In this document: positions 11,712-22,300 of the stretch, one piece after another
Layout: every line of letters starts with the position of its first letter
Position numbering within the stretch: position 1 is the stretch's first letter
Origin: Planctomycetaceae bacterium
Lineage (GTDB): Bacteria > Planctomycetota > Phycisphaerae > UBA1845 > UTPLA1
NCBI GenBank assembly: GCA_011525745.1
Contig: WYBU01000123.1
Location: 1 to 58,775 of the forward strand
Direction of reading: 5' to 3'
Length of the DNA stretch: 58,775 bases
Translations under genes and position numbers: made by a program
Notes under the pieces: model-generated
Told to the model about the DNA's origin: nothing
What the model saw: the letters and a program-made list of their open reading frames with translations, nothing else
Databases searched by the model: none

Positions 11712-12008
11712 ATGGCAAAGATGAATCTTCGTCCCCTGGATGATCGCGTCATCGTCGAGCAGAGCGAAGCCGAAGAGAAAACCGCCGGCGGCATCGTGCT
11801 GCCCGACACGGCCAAGGAAAAGCCCACCCGCGGCACCGTCATGGCGGTCGGCCCGGGTAAGTTGCTCGACACGGGCAATCGCGCGCCGATGAGCGTCAAA
11901 GTCGGCAACAACGTGCTCTACGGCAAGTACGCCGGCACCGAGGTGGACGTCAGCGGTAAGAAATACTACGTCCTGCGCGAGACCGACATCCTGGCAATCG
12001 TCGAGTAA
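11712..12008 (+). CDS. groES: 10-kDa co-chaperonin GroES
   Basis: 98 aa starting at [18 protein letters not shown] at 11699-11703 lies 8 bases before this ATG; an in-frame ATG at 11706 and a GTG at 11703 are too close to it. The mobile loop that binds GroEL is recognisable ([19 protein letters not shown], residues about 18-36), followed by [10 protein letters not shown]. The end, [12 protein letters not shown], is standard for the family. It forms the heptameric lid of the GroEL cage. A single groES sits between two groEL genes, so it may have to serve both. Confidence 0.97.
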   Translation: MAKMNLRPLDDRVIVEQSEAEEKTAGGIVLPDTAKEKPTRGTVMAVGPGKLLDTGNRAPMSVKVGNNVLYGKYAGTEVDVSGKKYYVLRETDILAIVE

Positions 12009-12212
12009 CCCGCGGCAATGGACCACAGCCGCCTTCGGCTGCGTTGAATCGCATGTGCCTTGGAGCAACGTGCGACCACCGCCGCAGGTCGCCCGCGGCG
12101 GCACGCGACGTGCGCGACACGCGATGGGCCTTCAAAGGCCGACCGGACGAACGACCCGCAAGACGATGACTACAACCATCGGCCCGAACGCCGATGAGGA
12201 GCGAGACCAACA

Positions 12213-13832
12213 ATGGCAACCAAGCAACTGATGTTCGAGGAAAAGGCCTGGGGCGCGATCCGCTCCGGCGTGACCAAGCTCGCCGACGCCGTCAAGGTGA
12301 CGCTCGGCCCCACCGGCCGAAACGTGGTGCTCCAGAAGTCCTGGGGCTCGCCCCGCGTCACCAAGGATGGCGTCACCGTCAGCAAGGAAATCGAGCTGCC
12401 GCACGCCTTCGAGAACATGGGCGCGAAAATGGTCAACGAGGTCGCCTCCAAGACCAGCGACCAGGCCGGCGACGGCACGACCACGGCGGTCGTGCTCGCC
12501 GAGGCCATCTTCAAGGAAGGCCTGCGCAACGTGACCGCCGGCGCTTCGCCCATCTCCATCAAGCGCGGCATCGACCGCGCGGTCGAAATCGCCGTGCGGC
12601 AGATCGCCAAACAGTCGATCAAGATCAAGGACCGCGGCGACGTCGCCAAGGTCGGCACGATCTCCGCAAACGGCGACGAAGAGATCGGCAACCTGCTGGC
12701 TGACGCGATGGAAGAGGTCGGCCGCGAGGGCGTCGTGACGATTGAAGAGGGCAAGAGCCTCCAGACCGAGAAAGAGGTAGTCAAGGGGATGCAGTTCGAC
12801 AAGGGCTACATCTCGCCCTACTTCATGACCGACCCCGGCAGCCTCGAATGCGTCCTCGAAGACTGCTACATCCTGCTGATGGAGAAGAAGATCGGCAGCC
12901 TGCGCGACTGCGTGCCGCTGCTCGAACGCATCCTCAGTGTCGGCAAGCCCCTGCTGATCATCGCCGAAGACGTTGAAGGCGAAGCCCTCGCGGCGCTGGT
13001 CGTCAACAAGCTCCGCGGCACGCTCAAATGCTGCGCCGTCAAGGCCCCCGGCTTCGGCGATCGCCGCAAGGCCATCATGGGCGACATCGCCTGCGTCACC
13101 GGCGGCGAGTTCATCAGCGAAGACCGCGGACTGAAGCTCGAGAGCGTCACGCTCGAACAGCTCGGCCGCGCCAAGCGCGTCGTCATCGACAAAGACACCA
13201 CGACCATCGTCGATGGCGCGGGCAAAAAGTCCGACATCACCGCGCGGGCCGAGCAGATTCGCGCCCAGATCGAGAAAACCACGAGCGACTACGACCGCGA
13301 GAAGCTCCAGGAACGCCTGGCCAAGCTCACCGGCGGCGTGGCCGTCATTCGCGTCGGCGGCGCGACCGAGACCGAAGTCAAGGAGCGTAAGGACCTGGTC
13401 GACGATGCCTTCCACGCGACCAAGGCCGCGTGGGAAGAGGGCATCGTCCCCGGCGGCGGCGTAGCCCTGCTGCGCTGCATCGACGCCGTCCGCGATGCCG
13501 CGAAGAAGGCCGAGGAAGACGAGAGAATCGGCATGATGATCGTGGCCCGCGCGCTGGAGTATCCGACACGGCAGATCGCCGAAAACGGCGGTCACGACGG
13601 TGCCGTCATCGTCAATACGATCCTCGAAAAGAACGGCGCGTGGGGCTTCGACGCACGAAAAGGCGACTACGCCGACATGAACAAGTCCGGCATCGTCGAT
13701 CCGGCCAAAGTCGTGCGCTGCGCCCTGCAAAACGCCGCCAGCGTCGCCGGCCTGCTGCTGACGACCAACGTCATGGTCACCGAGCTGAAGGAGAAGGACG
13801 CCGACAAGGAACTGGCCGGAGCGGTTCGATAG
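12213..13832 (+). CDS. groEL: 60-kDa chaperonin GroEL, copy 2, without GGM tail
   Basis: 539 aa, starting [16 protein letters not shown]. The core motifs are complete ([43 protein letters not shown]). It differs from copy 1 throughout and ends in [16 protein letters not shown], with no Gly-Gly-Met tail. It also has cysteines copy 1 lacks, such as [14 protein letters not shown] where copy 1 reads [15 protein letters not shown] divergent second chaperonin of this sort usually serves a subset of clients or stress conditions. It lies 204 bases after groES and 140 bases before dnaJ, so co-transcription is plausible. Confidence 0.96.
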   Translation: MATKQLMFEEKAWGAIRSGVTKLADAVKVTLGPTGRNVVLQKSWGSPRVTKDGVTVSKEIELPHAFENMGAKMVNEVASKTSDQAGDGTTTAVVLAEAIFKEGLRNVTAGASPISIKRGIDRAVEIAVRQIAKQSIKIKDRGDVAKVGTISANGDEEIGNLLADAMEEVGREGVVTIEEGKSLQTEKEVVKGMQFDKGYISPYFMTDPGSLECVLEDCYILLMEKKIGSLRDCVPLLERILSVGKPLLIIAEDVEGEALAALVVNKLRGTLKCCAVKAPGFGDRRKAIMGDIACVTGGEFISEDRGLKLESVTLEQLGRAKRVVIDKDTTTIVDGAGKKSDITARAEQIRAQIEKTTSDYDREKLQERLAKLTGGVAVIRVGGATETEVKERKDLVDDAFHATKAAWEEGIVPGGGVALLRCIDAVRDAAKKAEEDERIGMMIVARALEYPTRQIAENGGHDGAVIVNTILEKNGAWGFDARKGDYADMNKSGIVDPAKVVRCALQNAASVAGLLLTTNVMVTELKEKDADKELAGAVR

Positions 13833-13972
13833 TTGTCTCGACGTCAGACACCGCCGCGACGTTTTGCTGGGATCGGCACGCGCAACGAGCCGATGGAATC
13901 AGGTCCGCGACGGCGCGAGGCCGCGCTCCGTATTGGGCCGGCGTGGCTTGAGTCGGTTGGTTTCGGATTCGC

Positions 13973-15106
13973 ATGGTGGCGACAAAGCACGATTATTACG
14001 AGCTGCTCGGCGTCAGCCGCGATGCGTCGCCGGAGAAGATCAAAAGCGCCTACCGCCAGGCCGCGCTGAAGTTTCACCCCGACCGCAACCCCGGCGACGC
14101 CGACGCCGAAGCGCGCTTCAAGGACGCCGCCGAAGCCTACGAGGTGCTCTCCGATCCCGACAAACGGGCGCGCTATGATCGTTATGGGCACGCCGGGCTG
14201 AGCGGCGCAACGAGCCACGATTTCTCCAACATGCAGGTCGACGACATCCTCGGGATGTTCGGCGACCTGCTGGGAGACTTCTTCGGCGGAGCGTCGCGGC
14301 GGCGGGCACGCGGACGCGACCTGCAAGTCGAACTGGAGCTGGACCTGGCCGACGTCGCCGCTGACTGCGAGCGCGTCATCGAGTACTCACGGCAGGACTT
14401 CTGCGACCGCTGCGGCGGCAACGGCGCCGAGCCGGGCAGCAAGATTCGCACCTGCTCGACCTGCGGCGGCTACGGACAGGTCGAGCGCACGTCCGGCATG
14501 GGGTTCTTCCAGACGCGCATGGTCGCGGCGTGTCCGGCGTGTCACGGGCAGGGCAAGATTCCCTCCAACCCGTGCAAGCAGTGCCGCGGCGCCGGACGCA
14601 GCCCCAAGCGGCGCGTCGTGACCGTCAAGATTCCCGCCGGTGTGCACGACGGGCAGGGCATCCGTCTCCGCGGCGAGGGCGAACCCGGCGAAGACGGAAC
14701 GCATCGCGGCGATTTGCATTGTTATGTCCGCATCCGCGAACACCCGTTCTTCGTGCGGCACGGCAACGATCTGGTTTGTGAGATGCCGATCAGCTTCACT
14801 CAAGCCGCGCTGGGCGCGAAGATCGAAGTGCCCACGCTGACCGGCAAGCGCGAAGTGACGATTCCCGCGGGCACACAGTTCGGCGACCTGCTGCGCCTGC
14901 CGGACCTGGGCCTGCCCGATTTGCGAACGCGGCGAAAAGGCGATCAGATCGTCCGCGTGCTGGTGGAAATCCCCAAACGGCTCAACGCGCGGCAGCAAGA
15001 ACTGCTCCGCGAATTCGCCGCCACCGAGGACAAGCAGGTCCTTCCGCAGAGCAGGGGTTTCCTTGAGCGCGTCAAGGAGTATCTCAGCGGCCTGGGCGCT
15101 GAATAG
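13973..15106 (+). CDS. dnaJ: Chaperone protein DnaJ
   Basis: 377 aa, full family length. The J domain occupies residues 1-70, with [12 protein letters not shown] and the HPD motif (LKFHPDRNP) that stimulates DnaK ATPase. A short Gly/Phe-containing linker follows ([14 protein letters not shown]). The zinc region has four CxxCxGxG-type motifs: [24 protein letters not shown] and CKQCRGAG. The substrate-binding C-terminal domains follow ([22 protein letters not shown]). It is a type I DnaJ that delivers unfolded proteins to DnaK. dnaK itself is not in the window. A spurious ATG-free frame precedes it; the ATG used here starts [13 protein letters not shown]. Confidence 0.97.
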   Translation: MVATKHDYYELLGVSRDASPEKIKSAYRQAALKFHPDRNPGDADAEARFKDAAEAYEVLSDPDKRARYDRYGHAGLSGATSHDFSNMQVDDILGMFGDLLGDFFGGASRRRARGRDLQVELELDLADVAADCERVIEYSRQDFCDRCGGNGAEPGSKIRTCSTCGGYGQVERTSGMGFFQTRMVAACPACHGQGKIPSNPCKQCRGAGRSPKRRVVTVKIPAGVHDGQGIRLRGEGEPGEDGTHRGDLHCYVRIREHPFFVRHGNDLVCEMPISFTQAALGAKIEVPTLTGKREVTIPAGTQFGDLLRLPDLGLPDLRTRRKGDQIVRVLVEIPKRLNARQQELLREFAATEDKQVLPQSRGFLERVKEYLSGLGAE

Positions 15107-15292
15107 AATCCTGTGACACGGAGTCCCGGAACGTGCCTGCCAAGGCCGAACCGAACGACGACCCTGAACGCGCCCAGGGCGGCGGCATGAAGGAAGCGGC
15201 GGGCGGCCGTCGCAAGGCGCAATATGCTCGCCTGCAATTGATTGCCTTGTAGCGGGCTTTTCGAACGCTTTCATGAGCGAGTACACGGAGTG

Positions 15293-15958
15293 ATGGCAGC
15301 CAAGGAATCCAGGATCGCAATCCCCTCCCCCGAAGAGGTCGCTTTGTACGGCGCCTCGGCCGGAGCAGAGCCGGAAGGCTCACCTTCCGAAAGCCCCGCT
15401 GCCGCGTCGGCGGAAGCGCCCGGCGCTGGCGCGCGGAACGAATCGCCCGGCGCCGCGCCGCCCGAAGCCCCGCCGGCGGAACCGACGCCCCCGCCCGAGG
15501 CCGATCCCGAAACGCTGCGCACCGAACTCAAGGACTGGCGCGATCGCTGTCTGCGCGCCCAGGCCGAAGCCCGCAACATCGCGCGCCGCCTGACCGAAGA
15601 AAAAGAAGCCGTCGTGCGCTACGCCAACGCGGCGTTCATCAAGGCGCTGCTGCCCGTGCTCGACAATTTTGAGCGCACGCTGGACAACCTCGACGAGCGT
15701 CATCAAAACGATCCCGTGATCCACGGCGTGCGCCTCGTGTACGACCTGCTGAAAAAGACCTTGGCCGATCATCGCGTCGAGCCGATCGAAGCGCTGGGCA
15801 AACCCTTTGATCCGACGCAGCACGAGGCGCTGATGCAGGTCGAATCGAAAGATCAGCCGCCGGGCACGGTGGTTCAGGAGTTGGAGCGCGGCTACAAGCT
15901 GCACGACCGCGTGCTACGGGCCGCCAAGGTGGTCGTCGCGAAGGAAGCGGGCAGCTAG
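15293..15958 (+). CDS. grpE: Nucleotide exchange factor GrpE
   Basis: 221 aa starting at MAAKESRIAIP; an in-frame TTG at 15242 would add 17 residues. Residues 1-70 are an Ala/Pro/Glu-rich disordered stretch. A long helix with RTELKDWRDRCLRAQAEARN follows, then the GrpE core (LPVLDNFERTLDN, GVRLVYDLLKKTLADHRVEPIEA, and FDPTQHEALMQVESKDQPPG). The end, YKLHDRVLRAAKVVVAKE, is the conserved beta-domain. It releases ADP from DnaK. It follows dnaJ after 186 bases in which no gene is seen. The ribosome-binding site (CGGAG just before TGATG) is close to the ATG. Confidence 0.95.
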   Translation: MAAKESRIAIPSPEEVALYGASAGAEPEGSPSESPAAASAEAPGAGARNESPGAAPPEAPPAEPTPPPEADPETLRTELKDWRDRCLRAQAEARNIARRLTEEKEAVVRYANAAFIKALLPVLDNFERTLDNLDERHQNDPVIHGVRLVYDLLKKTLADHRVEPIEALGKPFDPTQHEALMQVESKDQPPGTVVQELERGYKLHDRVLRAAKVVVAKEAGS

Positions 15959-15969
15959 CGCCGCGCAGC

Positions 15970-16050
15970 GCGTGGCATGGTCTAGCCCTCGCGGGAACAC
16001 GTTTGAACCTTCGCAGAATCGCGACGCGCGAGGGCTTGGCCATGTCGAGC
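15970..16050. repeat. Intergenic family G inverted words
   Basis: Between grpE and fmdB two related words face each other: CATGGTCTAGCCCTCGCGGG at about 15975 and CGCGAGGGCTTGGCCATG at about 16027-16044. Together they could form a long, loose hairpin. A compact version, CCAAGCCC with GGGCTTGG, stands near 46117-46139. Confidence 0.45.
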
Positions 16051-16093
16051 GCTCCCGCGCAAAACGACCGCATCGCCGCAACAAGGGTGCGTC

Positions 16094-16450
16094 ATGCCGA
16101 CCTACGAATACGAATGCCAGCACTGCCGATCGGTCTTCGACGTCTTCCAGTCGATCACCGCCAAGCCACTTCGCAAGTACGAATGCGCGTCGTGCCGAAA
16201 AACCCGACCGGTAAAACGTCGCCTGGGCGCCGGCGCCGCGTTGATCTTCCGCGGCAGCGGCTTCTACCACACCGACTATCGCAGCGAGTCCTTCAAGAAA
16301 GCCGCCAAAGCCGAGAAAGATGCCGCGACCGGCGGATCAACAAACGACGCGGCGAAATCCCCCGCGACCCCGGCGGCTGACAAGCCCGCCAAGACCGCCG
16401 CCGAAACGGCCACCCCAAAAAACAAGTCCAAGGCGCCGAAATCCGCCTGA
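16094..16450 (+). CDS. FmdB-family zinc-ribbon protein
   Basis: 118 aa. The N-terminal 60 residues are the FmdB/CxxC_CXXC_SSSS zinc ribbon: MPTYEYECQHC with Cys 8 and 11, then CASC about 25 residues later, and GSGFYHTDYRSESFK, a hallmark of the family. The rest is an Ala/Lys/Thr/Pro-rich low-complexity tail ending KSKAPKSA. Family members are small putative regulators with no settled function. It follows grpE by 135 bases and is often near folding genes, so it is probably part of this transcription unit. Confidence 0.88.
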   Translation: MPTYEYECQHCRSVFDVFQSITAKPLRKYECASCRKTRPVKRRLGAGAALIFRGSGFYHTDYRSESFKKAAKAEKDAATGGSTNDAAKSPATPAADKPAKTAAETATPKNKSKAPKSA

Positions 16451-16777
16451 TCTCCGCCGTTCCTCGACGCGCGGCACAGCGCGCAGCGGTGGACCGCCTG
16501 ATCAAGCTGTCGAAACGAACGCACAAGCGCGGTTCCGCCGCTTGTCGACCCCCAATGATGCCGCGATACACACCCATCGCTGCCGTTTCGACGTTTCGAC
16601 GTTCTTGACCCTTTGACGTTTCGACTTTCGACTTTCCCTCCGTCGCTCCGTCGCGTCGTCGCTTGCTTCTGTTCCACGTTTCCGGTTCCCTTTTTTCGAC
16701 GTTTCCCCCGCCGCCTCTGCGTGCATAAAATCCCCGCGAGCGTACCTGCCGGATATCCACGCCCGGAGTGGCCACCC
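16451..16777. repeat. Intergenic family D word repeat
   Basis: A 327-base gap between same-strand genes. From about 16575 the plus strand is made of words such as GTTTCGACGTTTCGACG, TTTGACGTTTCGACTTTCGA and CCTCCGTCGCTCCGTCGCGT. The same words, in looser order, occur near 1.8 kb and 8.0 kb. No gene is seen. CGGAG at 16764-16768 is the ribosome-binding site of the next gene. Confidence 0.6.
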
Positions 16778-17854
16778 TTGAAATCCTCGATCCTGCGACG
16801 AGCGTCGATCAGCCTCGTTCTGTGCCTCGGCGCCGCCGGCTGCGGGACCGACGCCGACCTGCCTTATCTGCTTCACCTCGCCGGCGGACTCGCCGCCTCG
16901 TACGGCAACGCGCGACCCATTGAATGCGTCCTGGCTGACGGCGCCGTCACGCCCGAACAGGCCGACAAGCTGCGACTCGTTCTGGCATTGCGCACGTTCG
17001 CGGCAGATCGCCTCGGCATGACCGTCGGCGACGCCTACGCGAATTACGAAGACAACACCGGCAACCGCGTCGCCTACGCCGTAACCGCTTCCGCCAGGGA
17101 CCGCTTCGAGCCTTATCGCTGGAACTTTCCGATCGTCGGCCTGTACGACGCCAAGGGCTACTTCGACCGCGCGCTCGCCCAGCAGGAGGCCGACCGCCTC
17201 GCCGCGCGCGGTTACGACGTCTTCGTCGGCGAGGTGCTGGGGTTCGCCACGTTCGGCATCCTGCCCGATCCGGTCCGCGCATCGAACCTCGAGCTGGACG
17301 ACTTCTCCCTGGCCGAGCTGATCCTGCACGAGCTGACGCACAACACCGTCTTCAAGCCCGACGACACCGACTTCAACGAGAGCATGGCCACCTACGTCGG
17401 CCGCGTCGCCGCGTGGCGCTATTACGAGGAGACCTTCGGCGTCGACTCATCGCAGGCCGCCGATGCGCGGCGGCGCATCGACGATCTGAAGATCATCGAC
17501 ACCTACGTCATCGACCTGTACCTGACGATGCGCGACTATTACGACCAGCCGCTGTCGAGCGAAGAGAAGATCGCCGGCCGGGCCGCGGTGTTCGACGACC
17601 ATCGGGCGCGCTTCGACACCGACTACGCGCCGCGTCTCAACGAGCCGCAGCGGTACGACTATGTCCGCGACATTCCGCTGAACAACGCCGTCATCCTCGC
17701 GGGCGTGCGTTACCAGGGCAATCTCGATTTGTACGAAGAGGCATACGCCGCCCTGGGCCGCGATATTCCCGCTTTTCTTGCTCTGATTCGCGACGCCGTC
17801 AAGGCCGCCGACAGCCGCGCCTGGCTCGCCCAATGGCTCGCCGCGCGCTCGTAG
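16778..17854 (+). CDS. Lipoprotein, putative aminopeptidase (COG4324-like)
   Basis: 358 aa starting at TTG 16778, with CGGAG 9 bases upstream; longer versions of the frame run through the intergenic repeat. Residues 1-24 are a lipoprotein signal ending in a lipobox (GAAGC), so the protein should be anchored to a membrane by its Cys. The centre carries LAELILHELTHNTVFKPDDTDFNES, an HExxH zinc motif followed by a conserved DxxFNE segment. This matches the predicted aminopeptidase family (Pfam Aminopep). No substrate has been established for the family, to my knowledge. The convergent methyltransferase gene ends 37 bases downstream. Confidence 0.8.
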   Translation: MKSSILRRASISLVLCLGAAGCGTDADLPYLLHLAGGLAASYGNARPIECVLADGAVTPEQADKLRLVLALRTFAADRLGMTVGDAYANYEDNTGNRVAYAVTASARDRFEPYRWNFPIVGLYDAKGYFDRALAQQEADRLAARGYDVFVGEVLGFATFGILPDPVRASNLELDDFSLAELILHELTHNTVFKPDDTDFNESMATYVGRVAAWRYYEETFGVDSSQAADARRRIDDLKIIDTYVIDLYLTMRDYYDQPLSSEEKIAGRAAVFDDHRARFDTDYAPRLNEPQRYDYVRDIPLNNAVILAGVRYQGNLDLYEEAYAALGRDIPAFLALIRDAVKAADSRAWLAQWLAARS

Positions 17855-17891
17855 GATCCGCCATGCGGACCGCTCCGATCCAGCCCGCGCC

Positions 17892-18479
17892 TCAATCCTT
17901 GAGCGCCTGTATCGCCAGAATAATATCGAGAAAAACACTCTCAATCCGCTCGATCCGAAACCCCGCCTTCCGCACGTTGCTCAGCGTGTCGCGGTTCATC
18001 TCCGTTCCCACCCGCCGCGTCCACAGCGACATCAGATCGAGCGTCCACCCGAACACCGGATTGCGGCTGCGCACGTGCTCGAACATCAACATGCGCCCGC
18101 CGCTCCGCAGCACGCGAAGCAGCTCGCGAAGCGCCCGCACCGGATCGGGAATCGAGCACAACGTACACGAAGTCACCACCGTGTCGAACGTCGCGTCGCG
18201 AAAGCACAGGTTCTGCGCGTCCGCCCGCACGAACCGCATCTCGCCGCGATAGTCCCGCCGCCGCGGCTCGGCGCGCTCCAGCATCTTCGGACTGATGTCC
18301 ACGCCCACGATCCGCCGCCCGGGCGGGAACCGCGCGATGTCCAGCCCCGTCCCCACCGCAACGAACAACACGCGCCCCGTCATCGCGCCGAACAGTTCGG
18401 CCTTGTACGGCCCGCGCCGCAGGTCCGAACCCTCGCACACGTCGTACACCCGCGCGCGCAAATCCCAGATGCTCGTCAT
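17892..18479 (-). CDS. Class I SAM-dependent methyltransferase
   Basis: 195 aa. It has the Rossmann methyltransferase order: motif I VLFVAVGTGLDIARFPPG near residue 37 (the usual E/DxGxGxG here reads VAVGTG), GVDISPKMLERA near 60, FVRADAQNLCFRDATFDTVV near 84, and ALRELLRVLRSGGRMLMFEHV near 117. It resembles the UbiE/Methyltransf_11 group. The substrate is not visible: quinones, lipids or small metabolites are all possible. It lies 7 bases after the stop of the Met-rich membrane protein, so the two are probably co-transcribed with the metal-efflux genes further upstream, although repeats intervene. Confidence 0.85.
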   Translation of the reverse strand: MTSIWDLRARVYDVCEGSDLRRGPYKAELFGAMTGRVLFVAVGTGLDIARFPPGRRIVGVDISPKMLERAEPRRRDYRGEMRFVRADAQNLCFRDATFDTVVTSCTLCSIPDPVRALRELLRVLRSGGRMLMFEHVRSRNPVFGWTLDLMSLWTRRVGTEMNRDTLSNVRKAGFRIERIESVFLDIILAIQALKD

Positions 18480-18486
18480 GACCGCC

Positions 18487-18900
18487 TCACACGCTCGCCG
18501 CCGTGCGGCTCAACCGCCGTCGACACGAGCGGCCATACCACTCAAGGAGGAGATACATCCCCGCGCCCATCGCCGCGCCGAACGCCAGCGCCTCCGCCCA
18601 CGTCATCTCCCCGCCCAGCAGGTGCATCACGTCCATCGCCATCGGCGTGATCATCGCAATGACCATCGAGGGCGTCATGCTCTCGATCGAACCCAGCAGC
18701 GGCGACACCGCCACCGCCAGCAGCATCTGAACCAGCATCGCCGCCGCCATTCCGACCAGCGACATCGCCACAAACGGCCAGCCCCACGCGTCGAGCAACT
18801 GCATGATTCCCGCCGCCATCATGCTGACGAGCATCAGAAACAGGCAGTCCCCCACCGCAAACGCAATCCGCCGCCCGCGACTCGAAGCAACGTGCATCAT
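18487..18900 (-). CDS. Met-rich four-helix membrane protein of unknown function
   Basis: 137 aa starting MMHVASSRGRR. An upstream ATG at 18975 would add 25 residues coded by a dispersed repeat, so it is rejected. Four hydrophobic segments are visible (FAVGDCLFLMLVSMMAAGIM, WPFVAMSLVGMAAAMLVQML, a third around PSMVIAMITPMAMDVMHLL, and ALAFGAAMGAGMYLLLEW). About 18 residues are Met, many in or near membrane segments. That is high for a 137-residue protein and is suggestive of copper or silver handling beside a Cus-type pump. I do not recognise a named family. It sits downstream of cusA, separated by about 490 bases of repeats. Confidence 0.7.
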   Translation of the reverse strand: MMHVASSRGRRIAFAVGDCLFLMLVSMMAAGIMQLLDAWGWPFVAMSLVGMAAAMLVQMLLAVAVSPLLGSIESMTPSMVIAMITPMAMDVMHLLGGEMTWAEALAFGAAMGAGMYLLLEWYGRSCRRRLSRTAASV

Positions 18901-19390
18901 GTGAACATGGTCCTTGTCGCGTGGCACGGGCTTCCAGCCCGTGCGTAGGGTCCGCTGTGCGGACCGATCGCGCAACGCCGTCTGACTGATCCGAGCCGCA
19001 AGCGCCAGCGCCGCGGTCCTTCAGAGCCGCGAAGCGTCAGCGAGCGGGACCCGGCGCCTCGACTTGTCATGAGGCGTTCGTCCTTCCAGTGGACGCTCAG
19101 CCCGCCGCCAGGCTGCGAGCGCTCGTCCGCGTCCATCGGCGCTGTGGCGCCATGCGGCCGCCCATCCCGCTTGCTGACGCTGCGCGGCTCTGACCTGCAC
19201 GGGCTGCAAGCCCCTGCCACGCGAAGGACGCCGAATGCGCGGCGTCCGCTGTGCGGACCGATCGCGCAACGCCGCCTGACTGATCCGAGCCGCAAGCGCC
19301 AGCGCCGCGGTCCTTCAGAGCCGCGAAGCGTCAGCGAGCGGGACCCGGCGGCCCGATTCGTCATTAGGCGAATGTCCTTCCAGAGACCGC
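18901..19390. repeat. Composite repeat block between cusA and the Met-rich gene
   Basis: A 490-base region with no gene. It has a family-A hairpin (GCACGGGCTTCCAGCCCGTG, 18925-18944), a 145-base direct repeat at 18950-19094 and 19244-19388 (shared word GCCGCAAGCGCCAGCGCCGC), and a complete family-I element at 19023-19191 followed by another family-A hairpin at 19198-19216. Each direct repeat starts with the family-C hairpin GTCCGCTGTGCGGAC. The second copy ends at the TGA stop of cusA. No promoter is evident. Confidence 0.85.
19023..19191. repeat. REPIN-like family I element (copy 2)
   Basis: 169 bases with nearly perfect 27-base inverted ends: 19023-19049 begins AGAGCCGCGAAGCGTCAGCG, and 19165-19191 is its complement with about two mismatches. 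This is the best-preserved copy and the easiest place to see the inverted ends. An orphan left end lies at 19317-19343. Confidence 0.8.
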
Positions 19391-22300
19391 TCAACTCGCG
19401 GGCGCCGACGTCGCCGCCTCCTCCACAAAATGCCCCTGCCTCACCCCCAGCCGCCATAGCCACTCCTTCAGCAGGCAGTAAGACACCGGCACCGTAAACA
19501 ACGTGATCAACTCCAGCGTCATCCCCCAGAAGCTCGGCAGCGCCATCGGAATCATCACGTCCGCCCCGCGCCCCGTGCTCGTCAGCACCGGCATCAACGC
19601 CAGGACCGTCGTCGTCGTCGTCATCAGGCACGGCCGCACGCGCCGATTCCCCGCCTCGATCACATGAGCGCGAATGTCCGCAATGCCGCGCACCGGCTTG
19701 CGGCCGAATACCTGGTTCAAATAGGTCGTAATCACCACCCCGTCGTCGGTCGCGATGCCGAACAGCGCGATGAACCCGATCCACACCGCCGTGCTCAGGT
19801 TGTACGTGCGCATGTTGAACACCTCGCGCACGTTCCGCCCGAACACCTCGAAATCCAGGAACCACGGCTGCGCCGTCGCCCAGATGCCGAGAAAGCCGCC
19901 CGACCACACCACCGTGATCCCGACGAACACCAGCAGCGAAATCGGCACCGACCGGAACTGGAAATAAAGAATGAGGAAGATGATGAACAGCGACATCGGA
20001 AGCATCACCGCAAGCTGCTTCTGAAACCGAAGCTGGCTCTCATACGAGCCGGAGAACTTGTAGTGCACGCCCGCCGGCAGCGTCAGCTCACCCGATTCCA
20101 GCTTCTGCCGGATGTGCCGATCGGCCTCCTCGACCACCTCCACCTCGGCATAACCGGGCTTCTTATCGAACAGCACGTAGGCGACCAGGAAGTTGTCCTC
20201 GCTCTTGATCTCCTGCGGCCCGCGAACGTATGCGATCGACGCGAGCTGCGCCAGCGGTATCTGCTTCCCGCCCGACGCCGGCACCAGGATCCGTTCCATC
20301 GCCTCCACGTTGTCGCGAATCTCGCGCGCATAGCGCACCCGGATCGGATACCGCTCGCGCCCCTCCACCGTCGTCGTCGCGCGGATCCCGCCCAGCGCGA
20401 TCTCGATCACGTCCTGCACGTCCCGGATGTTCACGCCGTAACGCGCCATCCGCTCCCGATCGATGTCGATCTCCAGATAAGGCTTGCCGATTACGCGATC
20501 CGGTACCACCGCCTCCGCCGCTACGCTCGGAACCTCCTCCAGCGCCTTGGCGATTGCAAAGCCCGCTTGCTCGATCGCCTCCAGCGACGGCCCGAACACC
20601 TTCACGCCCATCGGTGCGCGCATGCCCGATTGCAGCATCACCAGCCGCGCCGCGATCGGCATCAACCGTGGCGCGCCGGTCGCCCCTGGAAATTCGGCCG
20701 CCTTTTGTATCTCGTCCCAGATGTCGTTGGGCGTGCGGATGTGATCGCGCCATTGACGGATCGGATTCCCCTCGTCGTCCAGCACAAGCTCCCCCGTTTC
20801 CGGATCGTGCTTGTACTCGCTCTTGTAGAGAATAACGGTCTCGATCATCGACACCGGCGCCGGATCGATCGCCGTCTCCGCCCGGCCGATCTTGCCGACC
20901 ACGCTCTCGACCTCGGGAATCGCGTGAATCGCACGGTCCTGCGCCGAAAGCGCTTCCAGCGCCGAGCCGATGCTCGCGTGCGGCATCACCGTCGGCATGT
21001 ACAGGAACGACCCCTCGTCCAGCGGCGGCATGAACTCGCGCCCCAGCCCCGGAAACGTGTGCAGTCCCGCGCTCCAGAAACGCTGATACAATTCGCTCGC
21101 CCCGCCGCGAATCGTCTGCTCCGTCCCGGCCTGCGCCTGCTGCGACGGCGGCGGCGAAGGCAGCACGCTCCCGGCCACCGGCCCAAAGCCCAGCCAGACG
21201 AACGCGCCCATCAGGACCATCATCGTCGGCAATGACAGAAACGCCGCCTTGTGCCGCAGGAACAGCCCCAGGAAGTAGGGATAGAAGTCGATGAACACGA
21301 GCCGCGCCGCCGTCCACACGATGTTCAACCCGAACACAAAAATCAGGTTGTTCACCACGCCGGCCCGGTGCCCCAGCGGCATCCAGTGAACCGTCAGCAG
21401 GTACAGAACCGCCGCCGCCGCGGCGTAACTCGCGGCATATCGTCCGAGCTTGCGGCCCGCCGGCGGCAGGAACGGCTCGCTCAGCGCCCATATTGCGTAA
21501 ATCGCCAACAGCCACGCCGCGAAGCTCACGTACAACCCGCCGCCGATGCCGGCGCCAAGCAGCACGATCCGCCATGCCCACCAGCCGACGTGATGGTACG
21601 GCAGGTCGCCCGCCCGCACCCGACGGAAGATCAGATGCGCCAGCGCCGGCAGGATCGTCAACGCCACGATCACCGACGCGAACAGGGCAAACGTCTTGGT
21701 CCACGCCAGCGGCTTGAACAGTTTGCCTTCGGGGCCGAACATCGCGAACACCGGCAGGAATGAGACCAGCGTCGTCGAGATGGCCGTGACGACCGCGCTG
21801 CCCACTTCGCTGCTGGCGCGATAGATCGTCTCGACCGTCGGTTCATCCTCGGGCGCTTCGTCGAAATGACGGACGATGTTCTCGCACAGGATGATCCCCA
21901 TGTCGACCATCGTCCCGATCGCGATTGCGATGCCCCCCAGGCTCATCAGGTTCGAGTCGATCTTGAAGACCTTCATCAGAATGAAGGCCAGCATGATCGC
22001 GATCGGCAGATTCAGGCAGATCAGAAACGCGCTGCGAAAGTGCATGATGAACACGATCACCACGAACATCGTGATGAGAATCTCGTCGATCAGCGCGTTC
22101 TTGAGCGTGTCCAGCGTCTCGTGAATCAGCGTCGTGCGGTCGTAGAACGGTACGATCTGCACTTGCGACACCGTGCCGTCCGGCAGCGTCTTGCGCGGCA
22201 GGCCCGGCGCGATTTCGGCAATCCGCTGCTTGACCCGCTCGATCACTTCCAGCGGATTCGCGCCGTACCGCACCAGCACGACGCCGCCGGCCGCCTCGAC

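Noticed and set aside
18900..18975. An extension of the Met-rich membrane protein by 25 residues
   Set aside because: The extra residues (such as TGWKPVPR) are encoded by a dispersed repeat, which gives the same peptide in other frames and loci.
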